NCBI GenBank assembly: GCA_026874595.1
Contig: CM049319.1
Coordinates: forward strand, 40,373,473 to 40,437,472
Length of the DNA: 64,000 nt
Origin: Sipunculus nudus
Lineage: Eukaryota > Annelida > Sipuncula > Golfingiida > Sipunculidae
Direction: 5' to 3'
Positions 1-12,640 of this stretch are shown piece after piece (position 1 is the stretch's first letter; each line of letters opens with the position of its first letter). A program made the translations under genes and the position numbers. Below the pieces are notes generated by a model. It was given only the letters and a program-made list of their open reading frames with translations, did not search any database and was not told the DNA's origin.

Positions 1-1424
1 GTCGACAAGCGACTACGTGTATCTGCCGAAATCAGAGTGGGACGGATGAAGTTAGGCATGGACTGAGTGGCAAGGAGAAATAGGGTGAGGTGTGTTGCAT
101 ATGAGCATGGATGTCTGCAGCCGAAATGTGTATGTAGGGTGGCGCCACCTTCCACAAAATCCGGAAAGCTATCGAAGTTGTTAAAAAACACTACTTGCAT
201 ATGAGTGATTTTATCCCACAGCAAACAAACAGAAGGGCGCTGTGCAAAAATGGTGGAAGGTGGCGCCACCAATTTTGTGTATGATTAAGATCTATGTGAT
301 ATCTATATACATGCATAATTTCAAGGGAATATGTCAAACCAGTCCTGAGAAATAAGCCTGAATGTCTGCAGCGTAAACATGAATGTAGGTGGCGCCACCT
401 GCCACAAAATCTAGAAAGCTATCCAAGATGTGTAAACATGCAAATTTAAGGCAGATAAGTCAAACCACTACTGAGATATTAGTGATTTTATCCCAGCGCA
501 TGCAAACAGACTGACGCTGTGCAAAAATGGTGGAAGTTGGCGCCTCCAGTTTTGTTTATGATACAGAGCTATATACGATCTATACACATGCAAAATTTCA
601 GGAGGATACAGCAAACCAGTCCTGAGATATAAGCCTGGATGTCTGCAGCGTGAACCTAAATGTAGGTGGCGCCACCTGCCACAACATCCAAAAAGCTATC
701 TGAGATGTGTAAATCTGCAAAATTTGAGGCAGATAAGTCAATTACCACTGCCGAGATATAAGTGATTTTATCCCACGGCAGAGAAACCGACGGACCCTGT
801 GCAAAAAATGGTGAAAGGTGGCGCCATCAGTTTTGGGTATGATAAAGACCTTTGTGAGATCTATACACATGTAAAATTTGTGTAAAAAGAATATGTCAAT
901 CCAGTCTTCAGATATAAGCCTGTATGTTTGCAGTCTGAACCAGAATGTAGGTGGCGCCACCTGTCATAAAATCAAGAAAGCTATCCAGGAGGTATACGCA
1001 TGCAAAATTTCAGGTAGATATATCCAACCAATGCAGAGATATGTTTGATTTTATCCCAAGGCAGATAAAAAAGATGGACGCTGTGCAAAATTGGTTGCAG
1101 GTGGCGCCACCATTTTTAGTGTATGTTATAAAGCAATCCAAGGGCTACATTTGTGCAAAATTTTTAGTCTGATCGGTCAAACGGTTCCAGAGATGGGTGG
1201 GTTTATTTGTGAAAACAGACGCACAAATGGACGCTGGGCAGAGAGCAAAGGACAGAGGTCAACCAAAACTGAGGGCGCAGCAGTTCACATGTGACCCGGT
1301 CATAATCCCGAAATTTAATAATTCCCCCAGTGGTTAGGGAGGAGTTCTCCGTGAGTTAACCTATGCGACGGCGGCGGCGGCCGACTAAAACATAGTATCC
1401 GCAAAACTCTGTTTTGGCGGATAC
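1..1424 (+). repeat. Right part of a hairpin-ended repeat with GGTGGCGCCACC palindromes
   Basis: About eight spaced copies of the 12-bp palindrome GGTGGCGCCACC or near variants (about 140, 261, 388, 535, 664, 820, 950, 1099) sit in a diverged tandem array. Neighbouring copies alternate between two flanking contexts, so the true repeat is a dimer of about 270-290 bp. The array ends with a CGG-rich tract (about 1367-1384) and a terminal hairpin at 1395-1424 (stem GTATCCGC / GCGGATAC). The same right end is found at 25582 and 48592, and in worn form at 32504. The left terminus lies outside the window or is lost. Open frames in this stretch are short and overlapping, with no coding character. Confidence 0.75.
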
Positions 1425-1469
1425 AATTGTTTCTTCAGTGGTGAGATTAAAGTGGCGGATATTTTTTAT

Positions 1470-3655
1470 TACAATAGTGACGGTTATTACAATAGTGGTT
1501 GCTCGACCCGGCCACTATTGTAATAACGTTCACTACTGTAATAAATTTTGTTAATGATGTAAGAGTGGATTATAAAGTTTTGAATACTACAATTCTGCAG
1601 AATTTTAGACTTGAACACAAATTTAAAACAATGGTGGCATTTCAAGATGAACAGTGAGGAAAATTATTTCTTCAGTGGTTAGTTAAAAGCAGCCGCTAGT
1701 TTTTATTTCAATAGTGACCGTTATTACAATAGTGGTTGCTCGACCCGGTCACTATTGAAATAACGTTCACTATTGTAATAAATTTCGTTATAGGTATAAT
1801 TAATAACGTGAGGGTGGACTACAAAGTTTGGAATATTAAAATTCCCCAGCATTTGTGATAAATTTCGATATAGGTATAATTAATGACGTAAGAGTGGATT
1901 ACAAGGTTTGAACACTATAATTCCTCACCATTTTACACTTGAACTCAAATATGAATCAATGTTGGCATTTCAAGATGGTCAGTGAGGAAAATTATTTCTT
2001 CGGTGGTTAGATAAAAGCAGCCGCTAAATTTTGTTACAATAGTGACCGTTATTACAATAGTGGTTGCCCGACTCGGTCACTATTGTAATAACGTTCACTA
2101 TTGTGATAAATTTCGTCATTGCTATAATTAATGATGTAAGAGTGGATTATAAAGTTTGAAATACTACAATTCTGCAGTATTTTAGACTTGAACACAGATT
2201 TAAAACAATGGTGGCATTTCAAGATGAACGACGACAGAATTATTTCTTCAGTGGTGAAATAAAGGTGGGCCCTACTTTTTAATACAATAGTGACCGTTAT
2301 TAAAATAGTGGTGTCTCGACACGGTCACTCGTGTAATAAGGTTCACTAGTGTAATAACATATAAAATACAGTCTGATGCGTTTTTGGGGATACTGAGTAT
2401 GAATTGTGCGGTTTTATTTTCGGGAATGTCATTTGTTTGGAAGAACCCGACGAATCTGGGAAAAATTACCGCCTGCAACATCAATCACTATTGTATAAAA
2501 AATTATTACAATAGTGGTTGCATTTTATTGTAATTATTATTACAATAGTGACCGTTATTACAATAGTGGTTGCTCGACCCGGTCACTATTGTAATAACGT
2601 TCACTATTGTCATAAATTTTGATATAGGTATAATAAATGACATAGGAGTGAATAACAAGGTTTGAACACTATATTTCCTCACCATTTTACATTTGAACTC
2701 AAATATGAATCAATGTTGGCATTTCAAGATGGACAGTGAGGACAATTATTTCTTCAGTGGTTAGATAAAAGCAGCCGCTAAATTTTATTACAATAGTGAC
2801 CGTTATTACAATAGTGGTTGCCCGAAACGGTCACTATTGTAATAACGTTCACTATTGTAATAAATTTCGTTATTGCTATGATTAATGATGTAAGAGTGGA
2901 TTATAAAGTTTGGAATACTACAATTCTGCAGTATTTTAGACTTGATCACAAATTTAAAACAATGGTGGCATTTCAAGATGAACGACGATAGAATTGTTTT
3001 TTCAGTGGTGAAATAAAGGTGGCCGCTACTTTTTATTACAATAGTGACCGTTATTACAATAGTGGTTTCTTGACACGGTCACTATTGTAATAACGTTCAC
3101 TATTGTAATAAATTTCGTTATTTCTATAATTAATGATGTAAGAGTGGATTATAAAGTTTGGAATACTACAATTCTGCAGCATTTTAGACTTGAATACAAA
3201 TTTAAAACAATGGTGGCATTTCAAGATGAACGACAATAGAATTATTTCTTCAGTGGTGAAATAAAGGTGGCCGCTACTTTTTATTACAATAGTGACCGTT
3301 ATTACAATAGTGGTTTCTCGACACGGTCACTAATGTAATAAATTTAACTAGTGTTATAACATATAAAATACAATCTGATGCGTTTTGGGGGATACTGAGT
3401 ATGAATTGTGCGGTTTTATTTTCGGGAATGTCATTTGTTTGGAAGAATCTCGATGAATCTGGGAGAAATTTCCGCCTGCAACATCAACCACTATTGTAAT
3501 GAAAATTATTACAATAGTGGTTGCATTTGCAACCACTATTGTAATAATTATTACAATAGTGACCGTTATTAAAATAGTGGTTCGCAAAAACTGGCCCTTA
3601 CCAACCACTATTGTAATAATTATTACAATGGTGAACGTTGCTACAATAGTGGTTG
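1470..3655. repeat. ~248-bp fold-back satellite, nine units
   Basis: The motif CAATAGTGACCGTTATTACAA recurs at about 1478, 1714, 2041, 2291, 2549, 2796, 3044, 3293 and 3560, giving a unit of about 248 bp. Each unit contains an inverted repeat: TTATTACAATAGTGACCG is followed after about 25 nt by its complement CGGTCACTATTGTAATAA, so single strands could fold into a hairpin. A distinctive segment beginning ACATATAAAATACA at 2357 recurs at 3359, exactly 1002 bp away, showing a four-unit higher-order repeat. No protein is encoded. Confidence 0.85.
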
Positions 3656-3658
3656 CAA

Positions 3659-5110
3659 CAAGGCAGTCTTAGATCAAACATAATCAGAGGCAGGCAGTCT
3701 TAGATCAGACACAATCAGAGGCATTCAGTCTTAGATCAAACACAATCAGAGGCAGGCAGTCTTAGATCAAACACAATCAGAGGGAGGCAGTCTTAGCTCA
3801 AACACAATCAGAGGGAGGCAGTCTTAGATAAAACACAATCAGAGGGAGGCAGTCTTAGAGCATTCACAATCAGAGATATGCAGTCTTAGATCAAACACAA
3901 TCAGAGGCATGCAGTCTTAGAGCATACACAATCACAGATACGCAGTTTAAGATAAAAACATTATCAGAGGCAGGCAGTCTTAAATGAATCGTAAACAGGG
4001 GAGGCGGTCTTAGATGAAACATAATCAGAGGCAGGCAGTCTTAGATCAGACACAAGCAGAGGCATTCAGTCTTAGATCAAACACAATCAGAGGCAGGCAG
4101 TCTTAGATCAAACACAATCAGAGGGAGGCAGTCTTAGCTCAAACACAATCAGAGGGAGGCAGTCTTAGATAAAACACAATCAGAGGGAGGCAGTCTTAGA
4201 GCATTCACAATGAGATATGCAGTCTTAGATCAAACACAATCAGAGGCATGCAGTCTTAGAGCATACACAATCACAGATACGCAGTTTTAGATAAAAACAT
4301 AATCAGAGGCAGGCAGTCTTAAATGAATCGTAAACAGGGGAGGCGGTCTTAGATGAAACATAATCATAGTGAGCAGTTTTAGATCAAATATAATCAGAGT
4401 GAGCAGTTATAGATAAAACACAATCAGAGAGACAGTTTAGATCAAATATAATCACAGAGAGGTAGTCTTAGATCAAATATAATCAGAGGGAGGTAGTCTT
4501 AGATCAAATATAATCAGAGGGAGGTAGTCTTAGATCAAATATAATCAGAGGGAGGTAGTCTTAGATCAAATATAATCAGAGGGAGGTAGTCTTAGATCAA
4601 ATATAATCAGAGGGAGGTAGTCTTAGATCAAATATAATCAGAGGGAGGTAGTCTTAGATCAAATATAATCAGAGGGAGGTAGTCTTAGATCAAATATAAT
4701 CAGAGTGAGCGGTTTTAGATCAAATATAATCAGAGTGAGCGGTTTTAGATCAAATATAATCAGAGGGAGACAGTCTTAGATCAAATATAACCAAGGGAAG
4801 TAGTCTTACATCAAATATAATCAGAGGGAGGTAGTCTTACATCAAATATAATCAAAGGGAGGTAGTCTTAGATCAAATATAATCAAGGGGAGGTAGTCTT
4901 AGATCAAATATAATCAAAGAGAGGAAGTCTTAGATCAAATATAATTAGAGGCAGGCATTCTTAGATCATACAGAACCAATGGGAGGCAGTCTTACATCAA
5001 ACACAATCACACAGAGGCAGTTTTCAGGTCAAACACAATCAGAGTAGGCAGTCTTAGATCAAATACCATCAGAGAGAGGCAGTTTGAGATCTAACACAAC
5101 CAGAGAGAGG
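3659..5110. repeat. 31-bp minisatellite, about 46 copies
   Basis: Tandem 31-bp units around the core AGTCTTAGATCAAA...AATCAGAGG. The right half (4450-4720) is nearly homogeneous. The left half shows an 11-unit higher-order repeat: the segment around GCATTCAGTCTTAG at 3721 recurs at 4062, an offset of 341 bp (11 x 31). There are no variable spacers, so this is not a CRISPR array. Confidence 0.9.
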
Positions 5111-7765
5111 TGCCTCTATTGCTGTTGTGTTTTAAGGTCCTCCACGACTGTCACGTTTTTTTAAGGAGGCGCCTTAGGGATTTTTCTTCATTTCGAGCTC
5201 ACTAGCTGGTGAAAGAGCGCGAGTCGTGCAAATTCGCGGTCACAGGTCCACTCTAATTCCCATTGATCCCAATACTTCCCTCAACAGAAGTAAAGCTCTT
5301 TAATTAAACACAAAGATCACATGACTGCATTTTCAATGCGAGGGCTTTTCAGTTGGGTTAACACTGCGACAAGTTACACGACCGCTGTTTCATTCACAAA
5401 TATCTTTCCATTATAACCATGGTGTCAATTTATGGGCTGTTTAAAAAAAAACGGTTCTTCAAAGCCATACAACTTAAACACAGTTCTGGGTGGGTTTTTG
5501 TGTGTGTGTAGGGGGGTTGTGGTGGGGGGTACGATGGATGCACACATATTTTTTAGGATCCACTACCTCAAGGAACTTTGAAACATGAAGATATATTACC
5601 AGTACATCTTTAAACTGATAGGGATTCTATTTACAAACTGGATTCTGCAGTAGGAGCCTAAAGTTCTGCACCAGAATCTCCTTATCAGTCATGTTTTCAA
5701 ATTAACACTTTTCATGTATAAACACTGTCAAGCTTCAGTGACCCGGTTTCACTTGGCGATTGGCAGAACAAATGAATACGAATGGGCGGCTTCTACATCG
5801 GGACAAAGAAATTCCTCTTTTATCATAATGGTTTATAAAAAAATATATTATGTTGATTCTGATCACCTCCACAATTTTAAGGATTGTTAATACGATTTTA
5901 CGCTAACCCTCTGGATATACATTTTTGATTTAATTTTACATAAGTCAAAGCCACGAATCAAGGCTGAATTTATTTTTTTCCATGCACAGACTTGAACCGA
6001 AAGATGTAAATCTGCCATTTATCTGGGAGCATCATCAGTTTCAATCATCAAAGCCCAGGACAAGCATTTAACACTGTACGAGTCTATTTGCCTAAGTCTG
6101 TCTTTCCAAAGCTTTTAGCAACATTTTCGAGTGCAAGAGAGTTCAACGACATATATTTGTTTTACATCATATCCAAAACTTCCGTCAACTGACAACTAAA
6201 AGCATCGTTTTTCGATTTTCAGATTGAATCATGACTGTTGAGAGTGTGAATCGGCCGGGGGGGTTGGAGTGTCCCCCCCCCCCCCCCCCCCGATGTGAAA
6301 AACATCTATATAGCAATTTCCGTTCAAGATTTAAAAGAAATTGAAGAAATATCGGCATACAAATCAGAATATTGTCGCTTCAGAAACCAACAAGAAATAA
6401 AAACCTTAAAAATCTTTAAAGTCTTTAAAATATATATTTTTCAGTGTTTGATGGCTGGGAACAACAATGACGCGGTAACTCATCTGAAAGACCACACTCA
6501 AGGAACGTTGCAATACTATGACACAATTTCTTGTTAATAACTTTCATGGTTCAAAATTAGAGTGTTTTTATGGCAAAATGACATTCAATTAATTTGCAAA
6601 ATGTGAAGGGGACATTCTTTCCTCTTGGTTGGAAATATTGGGAATATGTTTCCCAGACCTCTGTCTAACATGGACAGTCGCGATGAATGTATTGACATTT
6701 TAAATTCTACGGAGATCTTCAGCAGACTTGTAACATATAAATATTCAGAGAATTTAGATAAACAGTTGCCACAATATTCATTTAAAAAGCGAATGGGTGG
6801 AAAATGTACCAATTATTGCCAAATATTTAATATTTATAGTCATTATTCGTGACGAATGCATGATTCATTAAACCATCTGTTAGTCAGCAATACTTTCATC
6901 ATCCAGTCGGCTGGGGGTCACCATTCCCCATGGCTACCCCCTCCCCCCCCCCCCCAACATTTTTGGTCTCTTTTATGTCGGTCATGTCACACCGACTGAA
7001 TCAAATTGCTTCTTCAGTTTGCACAGTACTTTGTTTATAAAACCATATAACAGAATTTAGAGTAAGAATAGATTTTTGTTTTAAGACTGTATATTTCAAT
7101 GCTTCCGTGGATTCCATGCATGACCGACTGCATTTACCATTTTGTAATTCCTAATGACACCGGATATAAACATTCTAAGTTCTAAGCCATCCAAAGTAAA
7201 TGGCAGAGCGCTTTTACTGGAAGTGCCTGACGTTACCTTCTTTTGGTCCTATCCATGCAGTGATAAGATGGCGGTGACCCTGTGACCCGGCCAATTAGTC
7301 TGGACGCCCCTGCCTCGAGCAGGTCTTCGCCGCTGGTGAATCATCCTGCACTTAACACCGGAGGGTTATACTGAACGTGTCACAGGAGGTTAGCTTTTAT
7401 ACCATAATAGCATTTACATTTTTGACTTGCTGACATTTTGGGGCTTGACAGCTTGTCGTGACAATGGCAGTGCTTACTCGGTTTTAAGGACAGTGAGTCA
7501 GTACTTGACAAGCTGAATCACATTGAAACGTCTTGGAAGCTCCTGATATCCACTCAAAATACAATTATAAAAAGTTCTGTCGTGAGACAATCTGTCCATA
7601 AACCATAAATTTAAAAAATCTCTTCCTGTTTCTTTTGATTTTGATCCCTGCCATGAATTTTGCATCATAGGCGGATTCAGAAATTCGAGAACGGGGGGTG
7701 GGGGACTAATATTGGGTTGGCAGACAATTAAGTTCTAAATTGTGCATTTAATTCTTTTTTGGGGG

Positions 7766-7811
<46 letters not shown>

Positions 7812-7943
7812 ACTGTAATGCATGTATAAATTCAATACCTCATAGTGAAAGTGCTCTAACATGTAAGGGAGCAGTAATAATGTACTATATATAGTTAGTT
7901 TGATTTCATAGTATTGTACTATGTATCTATCTATCTATCTATA

Positions 7944-8006
<63 letters not shown>

Positions 8007-8339
8007 CACCTAGGAATAAAATCTAGAGACTGTTTTTTCTGTTTTAATTTAATTACAGGTACATGGGGAGGGAGTGGGAATTTTTTAAATATGCGATGTA
8101 AAGAGAACATGTTGAGGCAAAATAATTTGCTTCTTAAAAAATTTGTTACCTTGGCATATTTAATTCTAATCAGTTGCCCAGGCACAAGATATAACACAAT
8201 TACATTGTACGCTACGTTGAGAGAGCAAAACAAATAACAAATTGACTCATTTCTTATGTGAAATTTGTGTATATGTATTGAGAAAACTAAGAGAGTCAGA
8301 TCCCCCCTGATACACCTTGTACAGAGATTCCTACCTTCT
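5111..8339. other. Unassigned spacer with microsatellites
   Basis: I see no convincing exon or RNA gene here. The stretch holds a C run at about 6271-6292, a second C run near 6943-6955, AT repeats at about 7768-7808 and 7920-8002 (the latter preceded by a short TCTA run), and GC-richer patches near 5150-5290 and 7200-7400 that could be regulatory or worn repeat. Short open frames at 6295-6852 lie in AT-rich sequence and overlap on both strands. Confidence 0.5.
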
Positions 8340-8960
8340 AAAAAGCTACTCTTAATTTTGAAGAAATGGCTTTAACAAAGGACTCACTTAAAGAAATGTT
8401 AAATGACCTTTAGATTGAAATAGACAAGTCACTGAAACAGTAAGAAAGTAAAATATTGACATTGGAAATGGAGAAGGAAGGAATGAAAAGTGAAATAGTA
8501 AAAGTAGTAGAAATGCTTGTTATTTAATGGAGGAAACCACAAAGTCTCATATTGAATTTAAAGAAGCAAAAAGAAGGGCAATAGAAAATGAACAGATCAC
8601 TAGAAAGTCAAGGATCTAGAATTTTGGAATAGAGGAGAGGGGTCAAGGAGATTTGGGGAAGGAAAACTGTAAAGAAATTGAACACAGGTTATGCACAGAA
8701 AAACTGAGAGTTGATGTAGACCTGCAGGAGACTGATGTTGCCAATAGAGTGGAGAAATATTCTGAGATTCAAAGCAGTAAAGGTCCAAGGGCAATTTTTG
8801 GTAAATATTTAAGAGGGATGTTAAAGAAAAAGTTATGAAAGAAAGGGGAAAGTGTAAGGGATCACGGATGGTTACTGTAGATAATCTATTAAACTATCCC
8901 CAGAGTCCAGGATGCATGGACATGGGACGGGTAAGTTTACTTTACGGATTTAAGAGGAAA
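8340..8960 (+). pseudogene. L1/Tx1-like LINE ORF1 remnant
   Basis: Conceptual translation gives a lysine/glutamate-rich coiled-coil-like N-terminal part (starting near MALTKDSLKEM at 8366), broken by several stops. It is followed by a globular part readable at 8653-8838 (GKENCKEIEHRLCTEKL, then NRVEKY, then GPRAIFGKYLR). This order resembles the coiled-coil plus RRM-like layout of L1-type ORF1 proteins, where an AHRVG-like block and an RPIIVKF-like block follow each other. The reading frame is interrupted by stops and shifts, so it cannot make a full product. It lies just upstream of ORF2 remnants on the same strand, which supports the call. Confidence 0.6.
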
Positions 8961-9289
8961 TATCAAACTTGTAAGATACGGAAATTCCTTGGATGATTTA
9001 CCATTTTCTGACTAATAATACTCAATATTATATCACTGCTACTGCAAAGCAAGACATTGACCAAATGTTTATATTACTTGTGTTTAAATTGTTTGTTATG
9101 TGCTTATCATATGTTTATTATGTGTTCATATTTTGAGAAAAAAACCAAGTAAAATAAATGTATTATGTTTAAAGAAAAAACATAAGTAAAACAATATAAA
9201 ATCTAAAGACCCATTTCTCTATATATATTTTAATTTTTTTTATTAAAATCTGAACCCAGAATATGGTGGATAACGTAAATATATTCAGG

Positions 9290-10800
9290 TCCTCTCTTTA
9301 AATGTAAGACTTAGAGGAAGAAGAAACTACAGAAAAAAGAGAGGGTTTTTTAATTGGTTAATAAAGCACAATTCTGAGAATGGAAATTCCTTTTTGAAAG
9401 AGTGCCACTGTATTCAGGATGATGAGAGCCAAAACAGTGGCGTGGAAGAATGTATTTTTCTCATGGAAACGTTAGGTCATGTGGAGTTTGTACAGTAATT
9501 GTTAAAAATGTTGAGATTAAGTGAGATTAATAAACTTATTGATACAAATAATAGATATCTGTTGATAGATTGTCAAATACAGAGAATGCATTATTTACTT
9601 GTGAATGTCTATGCACCGAACCAGGAAATACAACAGGCCTAATTTTACAATGTTGTCCTTAATTGATTAATGAAACTGATTGACGATTGAGATGTAAATA
9701 TTGTATGGGATGGAGATTTCAATGTTCGTTATACAGATTACGATGCTGATGGGGGAAGTTCTAATATTAAACAAAACTTATTTAATAAGGTAACTTCTAT
9801 AATGGAATCACTTAATTTGTGTGATATTTGGCATGTTAAACATGAAAATAAAAAAAAATGCAACACCTGACGATCAGTAACACTTCTGATTCAGAGGCGT
9901 CATTATAATAACAAACACAATGCAGACATACGTTAATTATTGTGAAATTATACCTGCTGTATGTACTGATCACGCAGCCCTTCTCATCAATCTTGAAATG
10001 ATATATCAAGAAAATAGGGGCCTTCTCAGTGGATTATGAATAATGATCATTTGAATGATGACAACTATTTAAGTGGAAAGGGATTATTGGATGGAAGACC
10101 CATGTACAAATGGGAATACCTTGGATATAAAATTAGAGAGTTTACAATGGAATATAACAAAACACGAGCCAAAAAGATGAGAAAAAATGGACAATTTTGG
10201 AAAAAAAGGTGGCTGTACTTTAATATAATTTAAGCAGTAGTGAATCACTAGAGTCACAAGAAGAATATCATAATACAAAACAGATGCCACAGAAACACAA
10301 CAACACAATTACCATAGGAATTATTGTTAGCTCAAAGTCACAGTGGTTTAAAAAAGTGAAAAGGGATCAAAATACTTTTTAACATTAGAAAAAAATCAGA
10401 AAAAATGTGTTCTAGGAAGACTAAATTATGAAAGAAGACAAATATATGTGATCAATTAGAAAAAATAAATCTAAAACAATATTATATAGATCAACGTAGA
10501 AAAAAGTGGCATGTGATAAACATGAATTGTAAAGATTTCCCAGTGAATGAAAGAAGACGAATCACAATGACGTGAAAGACCAGTCACAAAAATGAAGTGT
10601 AATGACAACAAAAAACAACAAAACGCCAGGAAATGATTAATTGACCAAGGAATTTTATGTAATCTCACTTGAAGAACTGTGGCATTGTCTTACAGATTGT
10701 TGAATGAAAACTTTAACGTTAATTCCCTTACACCATCTCAAAAGCAAAAACTGGTCAAGTTAATCCCTAAACCATGAGAGGATTAAAAAAAATGTAATTT
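9290..10800 (+). pseudogene. L1/Tx1-like LINE ORF2 remnant: endonuclease and start of reverse transcriptase
   Basis: Reading across frames shows the apurinic-type endonuclease order. LRGRRNYRKKREGFFNWL comes near 9310, then FLKECHCIQDDE near 9392, LLVNVYAPNQE near 9595, WDGDFNVRYTD near 9708 and a CTDHAALLIN block near 9965. After a linker (WEYLGYKIREFTMEYNKTRAKK near 10110) comes the start of the RT domain (NNKTPGND, LTKEFY near 10615-10660, then SQKQKLVKLIPK near 10737). Many stops and frameshifts make it clearly dead. The block order is characteristic of L1-clade non-LTR retrotransposons. Reading stops abruptly at about 10800. Confidence 0.75.
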
Positions 10801-12640
10801 AGTGTAGGAGCATGTGTAGCAAATTCGTTCTTACTAAATTTGCTTGTAAATATGTGACACACTATGCATTTTTGTTCTTCATCTTCCTATGAAGCATATA
10901 AAGCATGGTATAATTTTTTTCAGTGTTGACATTTCTTTCAGCTTGCTTTGAAATGGCTTTAGAAAATAAAAAAAAACTGGGACCGAAACATAATACAAGT
11001 AAACAGGGACAAGAGCAAAAAAGAGGTTATTTTTTTAATGCCTTTACATACTAAAGGTTCGAAAAGATTACTGATCGTACGAATGGAACAGCTGATCTGG
11101 TCATATGTCAGCCTATGTTGTGCGATTAAAAAAAATACATTTCTTGTGAGTTTCTTTCCTTTGCAAAAACTAACTCATATTTGCATGTACTTTTAAACCA
11201 ATTTAAGGAAAATGAAAAGTGGGACAAGAATTAAATAATAACTAGCTTTTAACATTTAACCATTGTTTTGTCTTGTGTCTGATAAGATTTTAGTTCTTAT
11301 AATGGTATAGCTTAATTGTCCATGATTTCATACTCCCAGAAAAAAAACTCACGCCAAGAGAAATAATTTTAAAATTTTCCTGCGGGGGGGGGGGGGGGGG
11401 GGTTGGGGGGTTGGAAGGAAGTCAGATTGGATAGAAGATCATATACAAACACGTAGGAGAATATGATATGACCAAATATGACACTCTGGAGTTATGTTTA
11501 AATTTATTATTTAATGTGAAAAGAAGGTTGTTTCCCCAAACAGAACTTCATTTTGATACATTTTCTAAAAATTCTCTTGTTTTCCCCCTGACAGGCCCCT
11601 AAATGCATTGTTAAATAAAAAAAGGGCTTTTCATTCAGTTAAAATTATCTGCCCTTTTCGTCGCATCCTAAAGTTAATGTATACATGTCTACTGTAAATT
11701 ACCTGACGTCTACAGCTTACAAAAGATTATAAATAAAGAGTAAATTTATTTATGCAAACATCTGCCCCACAAAAGATGTTTTTGTCCTAAATGATATATT
11801 TTTGTACTTACAAAGAAGTTGGCTGAAGTTACGTAATCAGCGTTGTACATTCTTTTGCTCGTTAATATATTAAACTTCATTACATTGTGATTTGTGGAAT
11901 AGTCAATATTTCCTAAAACTTTTGGATAGACCGGTGCGATGTGAACTAAAATACAGCCAAAAAAGTTTCCCCTTTCTCTGCTGCTTATTTTTCAATAAAT
12001 ATATATAAAAAATAAATAATCCGCCTTAACCTTTTTTTCATTTTTTTAGCTCATGACCAAAATATCCAAAAAACTCCTTAAAATTCATTAGGATAGCAAT
12101 CATGATCATAATGGTACTATAAGAGGGTCATTATCATATGTTCTGTTTAAATGAGGCTAAATCTTTATCCACTGGTTAGAACCTGGGAGCACAGAGCGTT
12201 AGTGTATATGATACAGGTTACCTGAAATCAGCAAGTGGTCCGCCATACCTGTTAAACAAACTACAACAGAATATTTTGTTGTCTCAACACGTATTTCAAA
12301 TGAAATTATATGGAACAATGGACCATGAGCCAAGAAACCACAGATTTGTTTATTTGATTTTTTTTCCATGGTTAGTCTGTTAAAAGGGTTTATGTTGAAG
12401 CGGATCCAGGTGTTTGCGGAGGAATGCGCTCTATAAGTGCTCTCTAAATAAGTAATAATAATTTGTAATGTATCGAATCCAAGTTATTGTGAGTTAATGT
12501 ATCACACTGGCCATTTTGAGGTGATTTATTGCAAGATTTTCCACTAGAGTAAATATTTATACATATTGCCCCTCCCTATTTTTCCAAATTGACCTGAAAA
12601 ATGACCAAACCCCTTTAGAAAAATTGGCACCACATTTTTT
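10801..12640. other. Unassigned sequence interrupting the LINE
   Basis: The RT core that should follow the LIPK block is absent here. Instead there is about 1.8 kb of AT-rich sequence with no LINE-like translation that I can read, including a run of about 20 G at 11382-11402. It may be an inserted element combined with a deletion of the RT core, or two separate LINE fragments with spacer between. I could not identify terminal repeats for an insertion. Confidence 0.4.
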
